From: Beroe forskalii
Taxonomy: Eukaryota > Ctenophora > Nuda > Beroida > Beroidae
Direction: 5' to 3'
DNA length: 64,000 bases
Assembly (NCBI GenBank): GCA_011033025.1
Contig: WFMF01000040.1
Span: forward strand, 434,001 to 498,000
Shown: piece by piece, positions 1 to 12,911 of the stretch
How positions within the stretch are numbered: the first letter of the stretch is position 1
Layout of the letters: each line of letters opens with the position of its first letter
Made by a program: the position numbers and the translations under genes
Notes under the pieces: model-generated
What the model saw: only the letters and a program-made list of their open reading frames with translations
Databases searched by the model: none
Told to the model about the DNA's origin: nothing

Positions 1-1240
1 AATAAATTTCGTCGTTCTACGACATCTTCAGGTCTCAATTTTGATTGTATAAAGTAGTTTTGTAAAGTTTAAAGCAGACTGGTAGAGAAAAATCCACGGC
101 AGCAACTTAAGTTCAGTGCTAGGCAGGGGTCTGAGGGCGGCAGTCCCGAAAGGCCAGCTGCCAGACGTTTAGATTAGATCAAATTGGTTCCTCAATAGGA
201 TTTTACTTCAATTCTTGCCGATTTTCGACGAGACTGGTCGGTCGGTCGGAGAAAAATCACGGCAGCAACTAAAGTACGGTACTATGCAGGGATTTGGGGG
301 CGGCAGCCCCCAGAAGCCAGACGTTTAGATCAGATTAAATTGGTGCCTCAAAAGGATTTCACTCCAATTCTTGCCTATTTTCGACGAGACTGATCGAGGA
401 AAATTCACAGCAGCAACTTAATAACAATACTAGGTGAGGGTCTGGAGGCGGCAGCCCCCAGAACCAGACGTTTAGATTATGGATTAGATTAGATTGGTGC
501 CTTAATAGGATTTCACTTCAATTCTTGCCTATTATCGACGAGACTGGTCGAAAAAAATCACGGCAGCCACTTATTAAGACGTGCAGTGCTAGTGAATTAA
601 ATTGAAGTACCTTGAATAGGATTTTATCAATATTTTACAATACCTGCCTAAACATAATGTTAAATGCTTAGGAGGGGTCTGGGGCGGCAGCCAAACGTTC
701 GGGGGAGTTCATTTTTTGCATATTTTTAAGTATTTTCCTGATGACAATAGCCGCACTAAAATCAAGGCAGTTTTTGAGAAATCTGAATAACTGCTTAATA
801 AGCATGGGTATTGGGCGGCAGACGTTTGGATAAGACCAAATTCAATCATCAGATTATAGACTAAATTTCTTCCTACCCATCCTACGTCAAATAAAAGGAC
901 GTCAGTTTTTTGACTTATATGATGGCCACAGTTCATCAAATGCTTCAAGATCTTCCAAATAAATCATACTAGTTATTTTTGGCCCTTTTTCAATTAAAAT
1001 TCAGGTTTTTCCTGTTATCTAATATGGATATTTTCCTTCAAAATCCTCGGTAAAATCCTCGGCAAATTTATAAAAACTCGGCCGAGGCCGAGGAAAGTTG
1101 GGATTTAAAATGACCGAGGCCGAGGAATTCCGAGGATTGGCAATTCTGACCGAGGCCGAGGCCGAGGCCTCGGTGAAACCCCAATCCTCGGTAAAAACCG
1201 AGGCCGAGCCGAGGCCTCGGTCGATCCTTGCTTTAGAATA
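1..1240. repeat. Composite repeat: 155-bp tandem units plus GAGGCC palindrome module
   Basis: About four degenerate units, 153-156 bp apart, share TTTTCGACGAGACTGGTCG, ACGGCAGCAACTTAAGT and GGCGGCAGCCCC (1-600). A module of CCGAGGCCGAGG words and inverse complements follows at 1,080-1,225. No gene. Confidence 0.75.
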
Positions 1241-1562
1241 CCAGTCAGTTTCAGACAAAAACACGGTCTACTGTCTGCAATTGAATAATTTGAAGTTTCC
1301 GAAGATTAACCTATCCAAAATCACCAGAAAGTTCTATGAGTAGCACTGGACAGCAAGGTAGAACAGGAGCACTATAGTCTATACGTACAAGGAATGATGT
1401 CCCTGAATCTGTTCTTGCTGTGGTTCTCATCTAACTTAGCAGCTACCATGGTAACACCAGGAGTTTGTCTGTACAGGTTGTTAAACTTGTTACTGAGAGT
1501 CCCGTCTTGTAGACTCTGCGGGGAGGAGCAATGGGTTTTATAAAATAGTTGATGCCAAATTA

Positions 1563-2182
1563 GGGAGCCGTCACATATTACGTCATCACTCGACAGGGGG
1601 GAGGGGTTTTTTAAGTGCTGACAGATGATGACAGCGGGAGGGAGGGGGTTTGAGGTGTGTTGACGTCAGCAAAAATTTTGAATTTTTCAAATCCTTAGGA
1701 TACGGTTTTCAAACTTTTTCTTTCACAATATTTTGTATTGGAGTAGCCATTTCATTTCTGCAATATGATAACTATATTTCTAAACTAACTGGGCACGTGG
1801 CAGGCTTTTTAATATGTCAGCTCTATGCAAAGGTAAGGGTCCGGGCTAGGGTTAGGATTAGGGTTTGGGTCAGGGTAATGGTTTGGGCAAGGCTTATGGT
1901 TAGAGTCAGGACAGGGAGATGAAGTGTCCTGAGATGAAATGTTGTGAGATGAGATGTCACCCACCCCAATAATCGAACCAAATTTTGTTTATTTTTGTTG
2001 ATATTTCATGCCTGTTGTTTCGATCCGAAATAGTCGAAATTTGTTTTGAAAAAGGAGGGGGTTTGGCCAATGCTGACGTCAGCATGGGGGAGGGGGTCAG
2101 CCAATGATGACAAATAAAGACAGACGGGGAGAGGGGGTTGAAAATGGGCAAAAAAGTGATGACGTAAGATGTGACGGCTCCC
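1563..2182. mobile_element. PIF/Harbinger-like MITE with TTA target duplication (copy A only)
   Basis: Starts GGGAGCCGTCACATATTACG and ends with its inverted complement (imperfect, about 28 bp). Flanked by TTA at 1560-1562 and 2183-2185. The main copy has the empty site GCCAAATTATGAATTTT near 18,778. TWA target duplications and G-rich termini fit PIF/Harbinger. No transposase. Holds a TTAGGG-like degenerate tract near 1,830-1,915. Confidence 0.85.
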
Positions 2183-3074
2183 TTATAGATTTTAAACAAA
2201 GATTAATTCTACCATCGAAACAATGTCAGACAATATAAAGTGCTCGCAAAGATTTCAAATTTCCTTATGAAAACAGTTGGTCACCGAGATTAACCAGCAC
2301 TATCATGACAAGTTCACACCTTTTTGAGAATAGTCATGGATCTGTCCAGGAGGTTAGCAGTTTCAGGGTTGAACTTAGGTAACTCCGGGAGTTCGTAGTG
2401 GGAGTCTCGGGAGTTTTCCAACTCCTCCCCCTTCTCCTTACCGTCAACTGGGAAAGAGAGGGTGTGTCAAACACAGGGTGCCACAATGTCAAGTTACCAC
2501 TTTAAGTATCAGTGATGAAAACAGGGAGTTTTTGGGTAACCCTTATATTATCATTTTTTCAATAATATAGAAGTGAACTTAGTAATGAGATATTAAAGAT
2601 TTCAGATTTTATCAACGAGAAACCCCGTTGGGGTTTCTCTTCAATTGGACGTATTGTCAAGTGGACGTACAGTCAATTGGACGAACTATGAAATCGAATT
2701 TCTGAAACACTGAAAATTTTATCAATTTATGATACTCATGGTTATCTGATGTTAGACGTAGTAGAAAGACGCGATTTTTGCAGTGTGGTAGTAAGGTACT
2801 GTGTGTTGGTATTCAGTCTGCGTTTGAAATCATTTAAAAAAGGATCACTATCAAGTCACGTATAGATTATGGGCTAGATTATCAAATGTTTATAAGTGGT
2901 AGAATTGCTTCGGAAAAAGTAAATTTACTTTTGATTTTTGAGATTTATAAATAACCTCACATTAGTTTAGAAAGATCAAACCAAAATTATCTATAAGTCG
3001 ATGGTTGTGCACATTCAACGACAAATTCTAATGCGTTATGAGTGTAGCCTACGCCGCGCACGGTGTATCTCAAA

Positions 3075-5809
3075 AGGGGTTATTCATAAGAATGAGTCTG
3101 AGACTTAAGCCAGAGACTCAAATCCGAGACTCACAAAAGTAAGTCAAAAATTTTGTATTCATAAACACGATCCAAGCCGTGAGTCTCTGGCTCATGGCTT
3201 GGATTTCAGCGAGTCTCGGATCATTGGCTCATTATAATGGCTCATTGGCTCAGTCCTTTGGATCACCGACTTAAGTACCGGATTACTGGATTATGATTCT
3301 CGTCTTGCCGCGCATTGAGTCTTGGCTTGCCGCGCATTGAGTTTCGGATTACGGGAATTTGAGTCTTGACTCCGTGGATTACACATTTTGGCTCCTTTTT
3401 TAAGTCTGGGAAGCTGGGGACTCAATTTTTTGGATCATTTGCGGTACGGCTCAGTGCCGGCTCACTAAAAGTAACAATAAACTAATAAGCCTGTTAGATA
3501 ACTGCATGATCGAAACGAGTAATTCCGTAAAAGCTAAAATACTAAAATGTGACATCATCATCGTGTAAAGGTCAATCCAACAAATAAATTCAGAAGTAAG
3601 ATGATCAAATGTGAAAGTTGAGGTCTAAATAGTACGGATGGAGCAAACATAGATCACTTCAACGGGTATGCAGGACTCAAATATCTATGAAAGTTTGATA
3701 CTGTCGAAAACAAAAACGAAGCACGCTACTACCAAGCATTTGATAAACAACTGACACAAAAGTTCAAATTATATATTATGAAAACTGCCATGTACTATGC
3801 AAGGGACTCTTTCAGGGTATGCAATGCATAGTCTGCATAACCTCTGGCCGCTACGTCACTGACGGAAATCTAAGCGAGAATTATGGTGCCGCAAGATTTC
3901 GGTAATATGCTTCTATGCACTATCTTAATCCCGATCTTAATTCTTAAATTAGAACTACCGAAAAGTTGCAAAAGAAATGAAACAATATTTCGATCGCTAA
4001 TAAACCATGAGAAATAAACCATGACACAAAGTAAACATGGTAACACGGATGGAGTAATCAACCGCGTCTGAGTGGCACCACTTATATACCATAGTGTTCC
4101 TTATCTCTATTTTACCTTGTGTAACCGTATATACCGTTTATATACCGTATATAAAAACTGCGAAAACAATCGTGATTGAAACGAACGTGATGGAAAGTGG
4201 AAACGAAGATAAACTACGGTTACTTGTTTGAATTATCTCCTTCTCTGCTATTGGTTCAGCGCAGTCACGTGACGCGCACACGTGACCACTGACCTACTAT
4301 GTAAATTCGTTGAGGCACACAAGTCTATGATCGAATACATACGGTGGAGTTAAGAAACAGAGATAAGGAATTTATATACGGTTGGGTGTTTCATTGCGCT
4401 GTCACCATGTTTCACTATGCGTTTTGATTTTACTTCCAGACCTTTTATAGTGTGTTTAACTGTTTGAGCGTTTGAAGCGTTGTCGTTAGGACAATGATAT
4501 ACCTTATTGTAGGAAATTAAGCACTCAGAAAATTAAGCACCAATGCCTCTAAAAGGGCCTAATTTCATGGTGCTTAATGACGTGCTGGCTTAATTTTTGA
4601 ATACCTCAATTTTCAATTAATTTTGGGATTCAAAATGGCATAAAATGTTCGATATTTTGCTACATTTTCAGTGATAATGTAAAGCAATGATCAAAGTACA
4701 GAATCGAAATAATAATGGAACAAATCAAATATTTTCGTCTTCAGCCACCATCTCATCATCTACAGCATCCAAAAGAATTGGTTCTGCATCCTCCAATTCA
4801 TCGTCATCTGCATCTTGCTCCCGTCCTTGATGCTATCAATGATCCTCTCCAGTATAGCTTTCGAATCATCCGTGTCAGATCTTTCGAAGCTGAAGTTATC
4901 ATTGACGTAAGCACGGAGCACCAAAAACTTAGCCTTTTCTACAAGTGACCATTCAGCTTTGACCTGTCTCTTGATTTCCAGCCTCCATGTGTGATCGGAG
5001 ACCAGAACTGTTCTACAGAGAACTTACAGGTGTAATTCATCGCATAGAAAATGTAGAAAAAATTGTGTGTAATTTGAATACATTATGAAAACATTGCATT
5101 AAGCTTCATGAAATGAAGCCTACATTTAATTACGCCAACATGTAATTAAGCACCAGACCTCTCAAAAGGGCCTAATTTCATGGTGCTTAATGACATGTAG
5201 GCTTAATTTTTTGAGTGCTTAATTTCCTACAATAAGGTAGATGAAATGTGCATAAATTGTGTAATTATGTCTTTGTGAAATACGAATTTCAACTGTTTAA
5301 TGAATAGAGTTTTCTACCTGTTCTACCTGAGCGCTAAATTTACCATTTCAGCAATTATCTTACGGTAATTGTGATTCATGAAACCTTTTTTCTGCTATTT
5401 TTACGTTAATTTGTATCGGTAATCCATAAGTAATCCAAAAAATCCTGGCACTACCCGTCGGCTCAGAATTTTGAGAATATGCTCACTTTATGAATAACTC
5501 CGTTTTGAGTCTGAGCCGCTCATAATCCAGTGTTATCCGATGATCCGAGACTCATAAGTCAGAAATCCGAGACTCAGATCCAGTGATCCAAAGATTTGAG
5601 CCGGTGATCCATGATTTTAAGCCAGTAATCCAGATCTGTGAGCCACTGATCCGAAAAATGAAGCCAAAATTGATCGTAAGTCAAAACTCACGAGTCAAGA
5701 CTCACGGCCGTCTCAGACTTACGGATTACCTGTTTTATGAATAAGAAAACCGGATTTTGGCTTAGAAATTGAGTATATACTCACCGGATTACTTTTATGA
5801 ATAACCCCT
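3075..5809. mobile_element. 2.7-kb inverted-repeat element with GAGTCTCGGAT-type subrepeats
   Basis: Termini AGGGGTTATTCATAA and TTATGAATAACCCCT are exact inverse complements. Both ends (3,090-3,460 and 5,430-5,800) are filled with degenerate repeats of the words GAGTCTCGGATTACTGG / GGATCACTGGCTCA in opposite orientation. The target duplication is ambiguous (A-rich). No transposase; carries the 4502-5237 element. Confidence 0.7.
4502..5237. mobile_element. TA-flanked MITE with transposase-like remnant
   Basis: Begins CCTTATTGTAGGAAATTAAG and ends with its inverse complement (TIR about 38 bp with one mismatch), flanked by TA at 4500-4501 and 5238-5239. The TA target suggests a Tc1/mariner-superfamily origin. 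On the minus strand 4,970-4,725 reads EWSLVEKAKFLVLRAYVNDN ... ILERIIDSIKDG, then, one frame off, an acidic tail DADDDELEDAEPILLDAVDD; possibly the end of an ancestral transposase. Confidence 0.75.
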
Positions 5810-6882
5810 AAAAATCTTCATGATTACTGAGTTTGAAAATTTAAGAAATATTTATTTGTGGAAGCACGTACTGTTAGCGCGCTCGTACGCGCGCAAATAA
5901 CTCTTCATAAATCACGTACGTACTGCAAATTTTCGTTTTGCAATCTACCTTGGTATGACATGAAATTTAGTTTCGTCACATTTATCATTTTTATTTTTCG
6001 TAACGAAAAATTTCCGCTGTGCTCAGTTTTGAATTGAATCGTAAAATTTCACAACAAAATCATGAAAAATGGTCATACCTTTAATTTTCTTTACATTTTT
6101 TGTAAGTTGCCATGAAAGTTCAATCCTTTGTCAACTATTTCCCCCGAAATAAATTTACAGTTCATTTTAAGTTTTAACAGTTGAAACGTTTCAAAAAGAG
6201 CAAGCAAAGAAATGACAATGGCTTCGTAATAGTGGTGCGCGCGTGCAAGCAACGCACACAGCTTATGAATTAAACGCAATTCTCATCCTTGTTTTTCCCA
6301 ACTTTGAACTTCAATTACGAAAAACGTAGAGCATCAATAAGAATTTTGGATGACTACAGCCAGAGGAATCCATTTTTCTATCACCCTGCAAAAAATTGCG
6401 GTGTTGCAACTCCATTTGGTTCAGTTATTTAGGTACAACCGAGGGTAATGAGCAATTCCCCCTCTTTCCTTTAAAGATGTGTTATATATGTGCTGTGCTC
6501 TGAATAAGTACTGTTACAACTTCAGCGTAACTCTAATATCTGTCATCTGTGTAATTATGTCCGATGTGGACTGTTCAGAGTCCCAAGGTTCATGGTCAGG
6601 CTGTTTGGCTACAAGTACAATCTTTTTAATTGACAATTGAACCTTTTTTAAATGAATAACGTCAGAATTAGAAGGGGATTTCAAAGTATCTTGAGTCGAT
6701 TGGGTGCTATAAGTTTGAAAATTAAACCAAATTCATCAGATTTAAAGCAAATGCAGGTTTACAATTCAACATGTGGATATTATCATAGTACTCAAGTATC
6801 ATAATTCATGCAGCACCATGTCCCAAACTGCCAGTGTGTCACTAGCTAGTGACACTAGCTGTTGTGTCACTACTTGGTGTCA

Positions 6883-8516
6883 CTAGTGGCCGGCCGTATC
6901 TGAGCAGAAGTGCTTGTGTTTGCAACAGTTGCAGTCACTGCAGAAGACCATCCCTCCCGCTGTGTTGCACTTCTCCTCCTCCTCCTCACAAGGGACCTTC
7001 TTTTCCACCCATCTCTTCCCAGAGGTCCTTCCATCAGTCACGTAGTAACATATGTGGTTCTTCCTCTGCACTTCCACATAGACACAGTCCTTCGCTGCTA
7101 CGTTTTCCTTGCACGTGTTCCAAGCATCTTCCCAGGATTTCATACACCCACTGAGGTACGCTTTCTCTTTGCATTTCCCTGGTCTTGTTTCACTATCGCA
7201 GTGTTTCTGAGAAACAATCCAGTTTTTATAGTTATAGCCGTAATGTCCCGTTTCTTCTGAGCTGGTCCAGCATTTTCTCCCCACCTTTGATATGTGACAA
7301 TTGGCATTGTTTGCATCACATGAGCTACGAGCCTCATCACGATTTTTCATGCAAGTAGTCATGAGAGATACCTCGGAGCAAGAATCGGAATAATCATACT
7401 CTTTCTCCTGTTCTTCCTCCTCCTCCTCCTCCTCTTCTTTATTTTCCTCCTCCTCATCAGAGCTATCTCCCTCGTCCGGGTTTGGAGCTACACACCCAGC
7501 AGTACTCCTACACTCTAACTCCGGGTAGGCAGGGTGGCTGGAGATCTGGCACATGTTCTCCTTCTCCCTGTCCATGAGGATGTGTCCTCCCTCCCCCCAG
7601 GCCGCCCCCAACTGTTCCTCACTCTCCAGTACTTCCTCCCACTCGCGCTGTCCACTCCATACCCCACCAGAGCCACGGCGTGGTTCAGTCCGTCCTGACA
7701 GGTGTCGTCCACGTAGATACCCTGGGAGTAGCCCTGGAAGTAGGTGTTAGCGTAGACTGCCACCGTCAGGACATGGCTAGCAGCAGCAGCCAGCAGGTTG
7801 TCGTCTCCGGACGCCGCACTGTACGATGTAACCCTCACGTTGTTGTCCAGGAGAGCGTTAGGGGTGGTGGCGGTCACGTGACAGCTCATCCTGTCCCGTC
7901 CTAAGTAGGGGTACCCACTCGTGGGGGCTATCCTGTCCTTCTCCTTGGAGTAGTCCAGGCAGTCCTGGGGCCAGCCACCCTGACACCCGTCATAATTCAC
8001 GACACATTCCAAATACTCCTGCTCGGAGAGGCTCACCCCCTTGGTTCCTGTGGTGAAGTAGATCTCTCCTTCAAGGGTCGCAGTAGCGCCGTAGGTCCAG
8101 CAAGAACCGCAGGTTCCCTGATCCTTGACAGGAGGTAGAATTCCGCTGAAATCTCTGCTCTCTGGGAGATCAGTTCGTTTCTGGAGGACCCTGTAACTGG
8201 CATCCCTCTTCAGGCGGTCAGGTGCCACTCCACTGATATTAAGACCCAGGTGCATCTGCCTCTCTTCCTCCGTCAGAATAGACAGGAAGTTGTCAGTGGC
8301 TGTGTAGGGCCGGGAAGCGTCGCTGTTCACCTCCTCCACCTTGGCGTTAAACTCGACGAAGGAGTTGAACCGCTTCTCAATTACTTCGGGGGGCTCGGAT
8401 CGGAGGAGTCCGTCCTTGGCTCCGAACTTTGACATCGTTTCCCGGAAGAGATCCCGAACATCTTGTGACTGGGTCAGGGTTAGGATCGCAGCCACCAGCG
8501 TGAGGAACTTCATCAT
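6883..8516 (-). pseudogene. Copy A cysteine protease, one-base frameshift after NSWG
   Basis: Near-identical to the protease at 20449-22086 (signal peptide, propeptide, QGTCGSCW, LNHAVALVGYG, NSWG all present) and nested in the matching intron of copy A. A run of five C at 7605-7609 replaces six C at 21174-21179, shifting the frame directly after the NSWG motif. The read-through ends at 333 aa; the remainder, from GAAWGEGG through the acidic linker and Cys-rich tail, is open in the other frame (6883-7611). With only one lesion, in a homopolymer, this may be a sequencing error and the gene may be functional. If real, the product loses the end of the catalytic domain and the whole tail. Confidence 0.8.
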
Positions 8517-8616
8517 CGTGAGAGACTGTCTGTACTCGAGTTGTCTGCACTCGAGTTGTCAGTTGGTTTGGTACACTTGGGAATGGTTTGCCGTCTACCT
8601 GCCCCATGTTATATAC

Positions 8617-9424
8617 TTACTAGCAGGCCCGTTGAGCCTGCATATACGTATATACACAGATCACACAGCTACGCAGCAACTCGTTCGCAAATTTTAAAAC
8701 TACCATTCAAATTGATTGGATAGTTCTTACCGCATCAAAAATTCCAATTGGATCGAATGTTAGTCGTAACGAAATCAATTAAATCATTATCAAATTTTAT
8801 GAAGGAGCAGAGTGGAAAATAGAACGGCGTCGGTTAGTGTTAGTTATGCTTAACCATGTGAGTTTTGTTCCAGCGTTCCGTTTTGATTGCAAGAAGTCTA
8901 TGATAATTCTCATACTGATACTGACATTGGACCATTTTGTTTTGTTTTTATTAATCCAGGAACTGTCTTCGTAATCTGCTACTGCACCTATATTCGACTC
9001 GATTGAATTGTACACTTTTGTAAACTAAACGGCTAATTTCGAAACTATAGTTACTATTGTTATCACCGACTCAGCATTGATTATCTGCCAAACACTGCCA
9101 CAGAAAACAATTCATCTGAAATATCCTCCGTTGTTCAAGTTTTGTCAATTCTCCATCTTGAGATCTTGAATTTGATGTAAAACAACGTCAAATTTTCAAA
9201 AACTATGTCAGCACAGCATTTAACATTAGTAGCGTAATAGAAAGTACTCGCATAGAACTGATCATAATCTGCACGTGCACCAAAATCGGTTTCCATAGCA
9301 ACGGCGCCTCATTTCTCCCTTTTGCATTCGTTTCTCTTGATATTTTCTTGGCAAGCTCAAATTTAATTGTGGACGGCGGCACATACAAACATTATTCACG
9401 TGTGACTTTACTTTATATATACTT
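8617..9424. mobile_element. About 0.8-kb insertion at the copy A protease promoter
   Basis: The main copy reads GTTATATAGTCTACC; copy A splits this after GTTATATA and resumes at TAGTCTACC near 9,425. Edges are ambiguous because both are TATA-rich. No terminal inverted repeat or gene seen inside. Confidence 0.6.
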
Positions 9425-9520
9425 ATAGTCTACCGTCAATCAGACCAGATGTTTGATTGTGTCAGGTGAAATTCGTCAAATATAGCTTACTTCGCAATAT
9501 ACTTGGAAATTAACTAAATC

Positions 9521-9644
9521 AGACAATGACCTCTTCGAAATCCATTGTCTTATGAAACTTATAGGTGTCAGTTAATTAACTGAGACAATGACCTCTTCGA
9601 AATCCATTGTCTTATGAAACTTATAGGTGTCAGTTAATTAACTG
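9521..9644. repeat. 62-bp tandem duplication (copy A only)
   Basis: Two units, AGACAATGACCTCTTCGAAA... at 9,521 and 9,583. The main copy has one unit at about 22,278. Confidence 0.9.
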
Positions 9645-12600
9645 AGAATATTTAAAATTTCAATACAAAAATTTGATGGTTTAGATGTGGTAGACAATAT
9701 TGTTCCAGATGTTAATCATTTTTATAGATGTCGTAAATTATACGTTTCAAATGTGTTAAACTACTGTTCTAGATGTGTAGAAATTTATGACGGAGGTGAG
9801 TTCTATATGAAATTATAACTAAAAGTTTCCCAAATTTCAACGTGAAATAATATGGTCACTGGCTAATCCACCATAAGAGCTACACAAACTCTTAACGGAC
9901 TCACCGGAGGCTCGTCTACCTCTAGGAATGACAATGGAACAAAATGTTCAACTCTTACCTTTTCTCCTACAATAGTGAAAAGAGTTGATATTCTTCTGTC
10001 GTAAACTTTTAACCGAACTCGAAAATTCCATTGAGAGCGTAAATTATGACTTTAAACAGTTGAAACGTTTCCAAAGATTACAGTAACGAAATGGCAGATT
10101 CTTCGTTAAAATGTACGTGCAGTTTTTGCGCGCAATCACCAATAACCATAGCAACGCGCGCAACTGGTGAATCAAACCTATATCTTGGTCTTGTTTTTCG
10201 CGATTCTTTTTCCAACTTTGAGCATTAATTACGGAAACTCTAAAGCCTACATTCAAATAAAAATAATACTTTCCCAGACGGAATTTATTTTTCTACTACT
10301 CTGCAATAAATTGCGGGATTTCAACTCCACTTGGTTCAGTTATTTGGGGACAGCGGAGGGTAATGAGCAATTCTCCCTACATAAACTACACTCCAAGTCT
10401 CTCCCCCTGACAGTGACACTGCTAAACTCACCGTCCACGGAGTTCTTCTTGACGACCAGCTGCAGTTTCCCATACTGAGTGGAGGATGACTGGATCATGG
10501 CCACTATCTCGTTGTGTGCCAGGGTGTCTACCGAGGTGCTGTTGATGCTGAGCACGTGATCTCCCACCTCTAGTCGGGGGACTGCTGCTCCAGCCTGGAC
10601 GGGGAGATGAGGAGATGACTTTAGGGTATTCTGGAATATCATAAGATCTTTTAATATGGCAGTATAAACGGAGGCCGGAGGGTGCCTTAAACAAAGCAGA
10701 AATCGGAATTCAGCGATCGTAGCATTCAGGAATTATAAGATAGCATGAACATAGTTTGAATTAATTTCATCCAAAAACAGGAAACTCATTTTACCGGGGA
10801 TCCTCTGCCGACTTTGGACACCAACACAGGCATCTTCTGGTCAATTCCACCACGGACATTGAACCCAAACTTTCCGGAGGCATCAGGCAGTATCGTTATC
10901 TCAACTCCGTCACTCATTCGTTCCTCGTTTTCTAACAAATTAACCATCACGTAAGACATAAGTTCAATTCTGGTGCAATTCACCTCAGCGTTTTTATGGT
11001 CTTATAACGTAATTTTTTATGAAAATAAAATTGCGACAAACTATAATCTGCTCCTCTACCTGACGGGTTGGTCGTGTTCATGGCAGTGCTGATAGTTGAG
11101 TCCAGGTTCATTGCTACCTCTCCCGTCTTGGTGTCGTAGTCGAAGCGGGCATTCTCAGGAGCCGTGTCGTTGAGGTGTTGTGAGATGTCAGATGTCGTGC
11201 TGGCGTGGTGGGGAACTGCTGCCGACGATCTGAGGTGGTGGGATATTAGTAAGAATATGAGTTTAGAAGAAATAAGTTTTTCAGGGCTTGGATTGAAGGC
11301 AAATGTTACAGCGGTAGATTTTTTTCCGCTCATAAAATCTCCATGGACTGACAGTGAAACCGCGATATGTTATGGTTTTATCCAGAAGAAAGGTTTGAAT
11401 TAAGGTGGCGTAAGAGGATCTGAAGGGACTAAATTCAAACAAAGAGCCCTGGGCCAGAACTCAGTTTACTCACTGCAATGTTGTATCAGCTTTGCTCTGA
11501 CTCCTCAAATCTTTGCTTGAGGAATTCTTGTTAAGGTAAAAGTCTGCAGGATCACTATGATTGTTGATGGCATTATGATTATTGTTGCTATTATTCGCAT
11601 TGCTGCTGTTATTATTGTTTTTTGGTGATGTCAGCTTTCTCCGGGACATCCTCTTGCTGGGAGTCCTCTCGAAGTTGCTGTTAGTCCTCACCAGGTTGTT
11701 ATAGTCCTCTATTGCCTGGTGGAGAGTCCGACCCTTGTAGTGGTGCTTACTGCCTATCCTCATGAGTCCTTTGGAGGGAGAATCCCGGGGAGTGTTTAAC
11801 CTGAGGGGGAAGGAGGAGGGTTGCAAGTTTACAGGAGGCGCAGAGTCTACAGAAGTAGCAGAAGATTAACCGGGGGAATCAAACAGAATTACCAATATAA
11901 GTGTTCCTGCAATACCGGATGAGGTATGAAGAGTAGCGAACTCCTCATAGAAAGAAAAAAATCCAGGCAACTTATGGACAGCAAGTCAGTAAAATATACA
12001 GCCAAGTTTATGTTATTCATATATAATTCAAACAACGGTTTGAGAAACATATACCTAAAGAAAGAGTGGTATTCAACGCATCTTTTCCACACATTTTTAC
12101 AAGCTCTGTAAGGTACGATCTTGAAACCGATAATCTTAGACTGGTACTTTTGATCATTTTCTGATCTAATGTGTATGTAAAACTTCTTCTTTTTGAATGA
12201 TATCTTGATAATCTTCGCCCTGACGAGAAAAATTAATTTGTTTATGAAGTCTTATTATCATTGAAATAAGAAGCTCATTTGTATAGTTTATTATTTGTAT
12301 AGTTTATTTGTATAGCTTATTTGTATTCAAGAAAAACCTCTCATGACGTATATCTTTCCACTCACCATGAGAAAGAGTTGATTTTGTTGTCCTTCAGATA
12401 AACCACAATGCCGCTAGCCATGACTCCCAGCTGCAGCTGAATATTCTCCTCGTCAATGGCAGGGTGGAAGTCTACACCGTACATAGGCAGTCGCTTAGCC
12501 ATCTGAAATATAGGAAATATACCTGGCTTAAAATTGGAAATATCTTCAATTAGCATCGCTCCGTAAAACTCACTAACTTAGCTGGACATTTATTTTCTCA

Positions 12601-12911
12601 TGAACAAATTGAATTTAGTAAGAAGCTATATAGAATATGATACACGATATAACAGTTAAAGCTGTCGGCATAAGGAAGCCACAGGACTTTATGTGTCCAA
12701 GGTTGTGGAGCTTCGCAATTCCTGTGCATACGGTAAACAACAACAAACGTTATAGCATGGTGCGTATTGCGTTATGGTCAAAACATAGAACCAGAAAGTA
12801 TGGCTGATTGTTAGTAATAGTAATAGTAATAATGGATTTTGACAAAAAGTCAACTCAATTCATATATCCCCTGATCGACCTAAACTCTATTAAAGTTTTC
12901 CACAATATAAA

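Larger units (their letters stand above)
2636..6555. mobile_element. 3.9-kb insertion in copy A, a nest of inverted-repeat elements
   Basis: The two copies align up to CGAGAAACCCCGTT and again from ATGTCCGAT. Between them copy A carries extra DNA with no intact gene: an outer element (3075-5809), an inner element (4502-5237), and a dispersed repeat at about 6,100-6,470 also found at 10,000-10,380 and 22,690-23,040. The left edge forms a GAGAAACCCC/GGGGTTTCTC hairpin. Confidence 0.75.

Noticed and set aside
1830-1915. Telomere-like TTAGGG tract
   Set aside because: Degenerate and only about 85 bp, internal to a MITE present once; no sign of a chromosome end.
10044-10256. Short ORF also found at 22,746-22,958
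   Set aside because: Conserved only because it lies in a dispersed repeat shared by both gene copies (also near 6,100); frame not preserved in the third copy.
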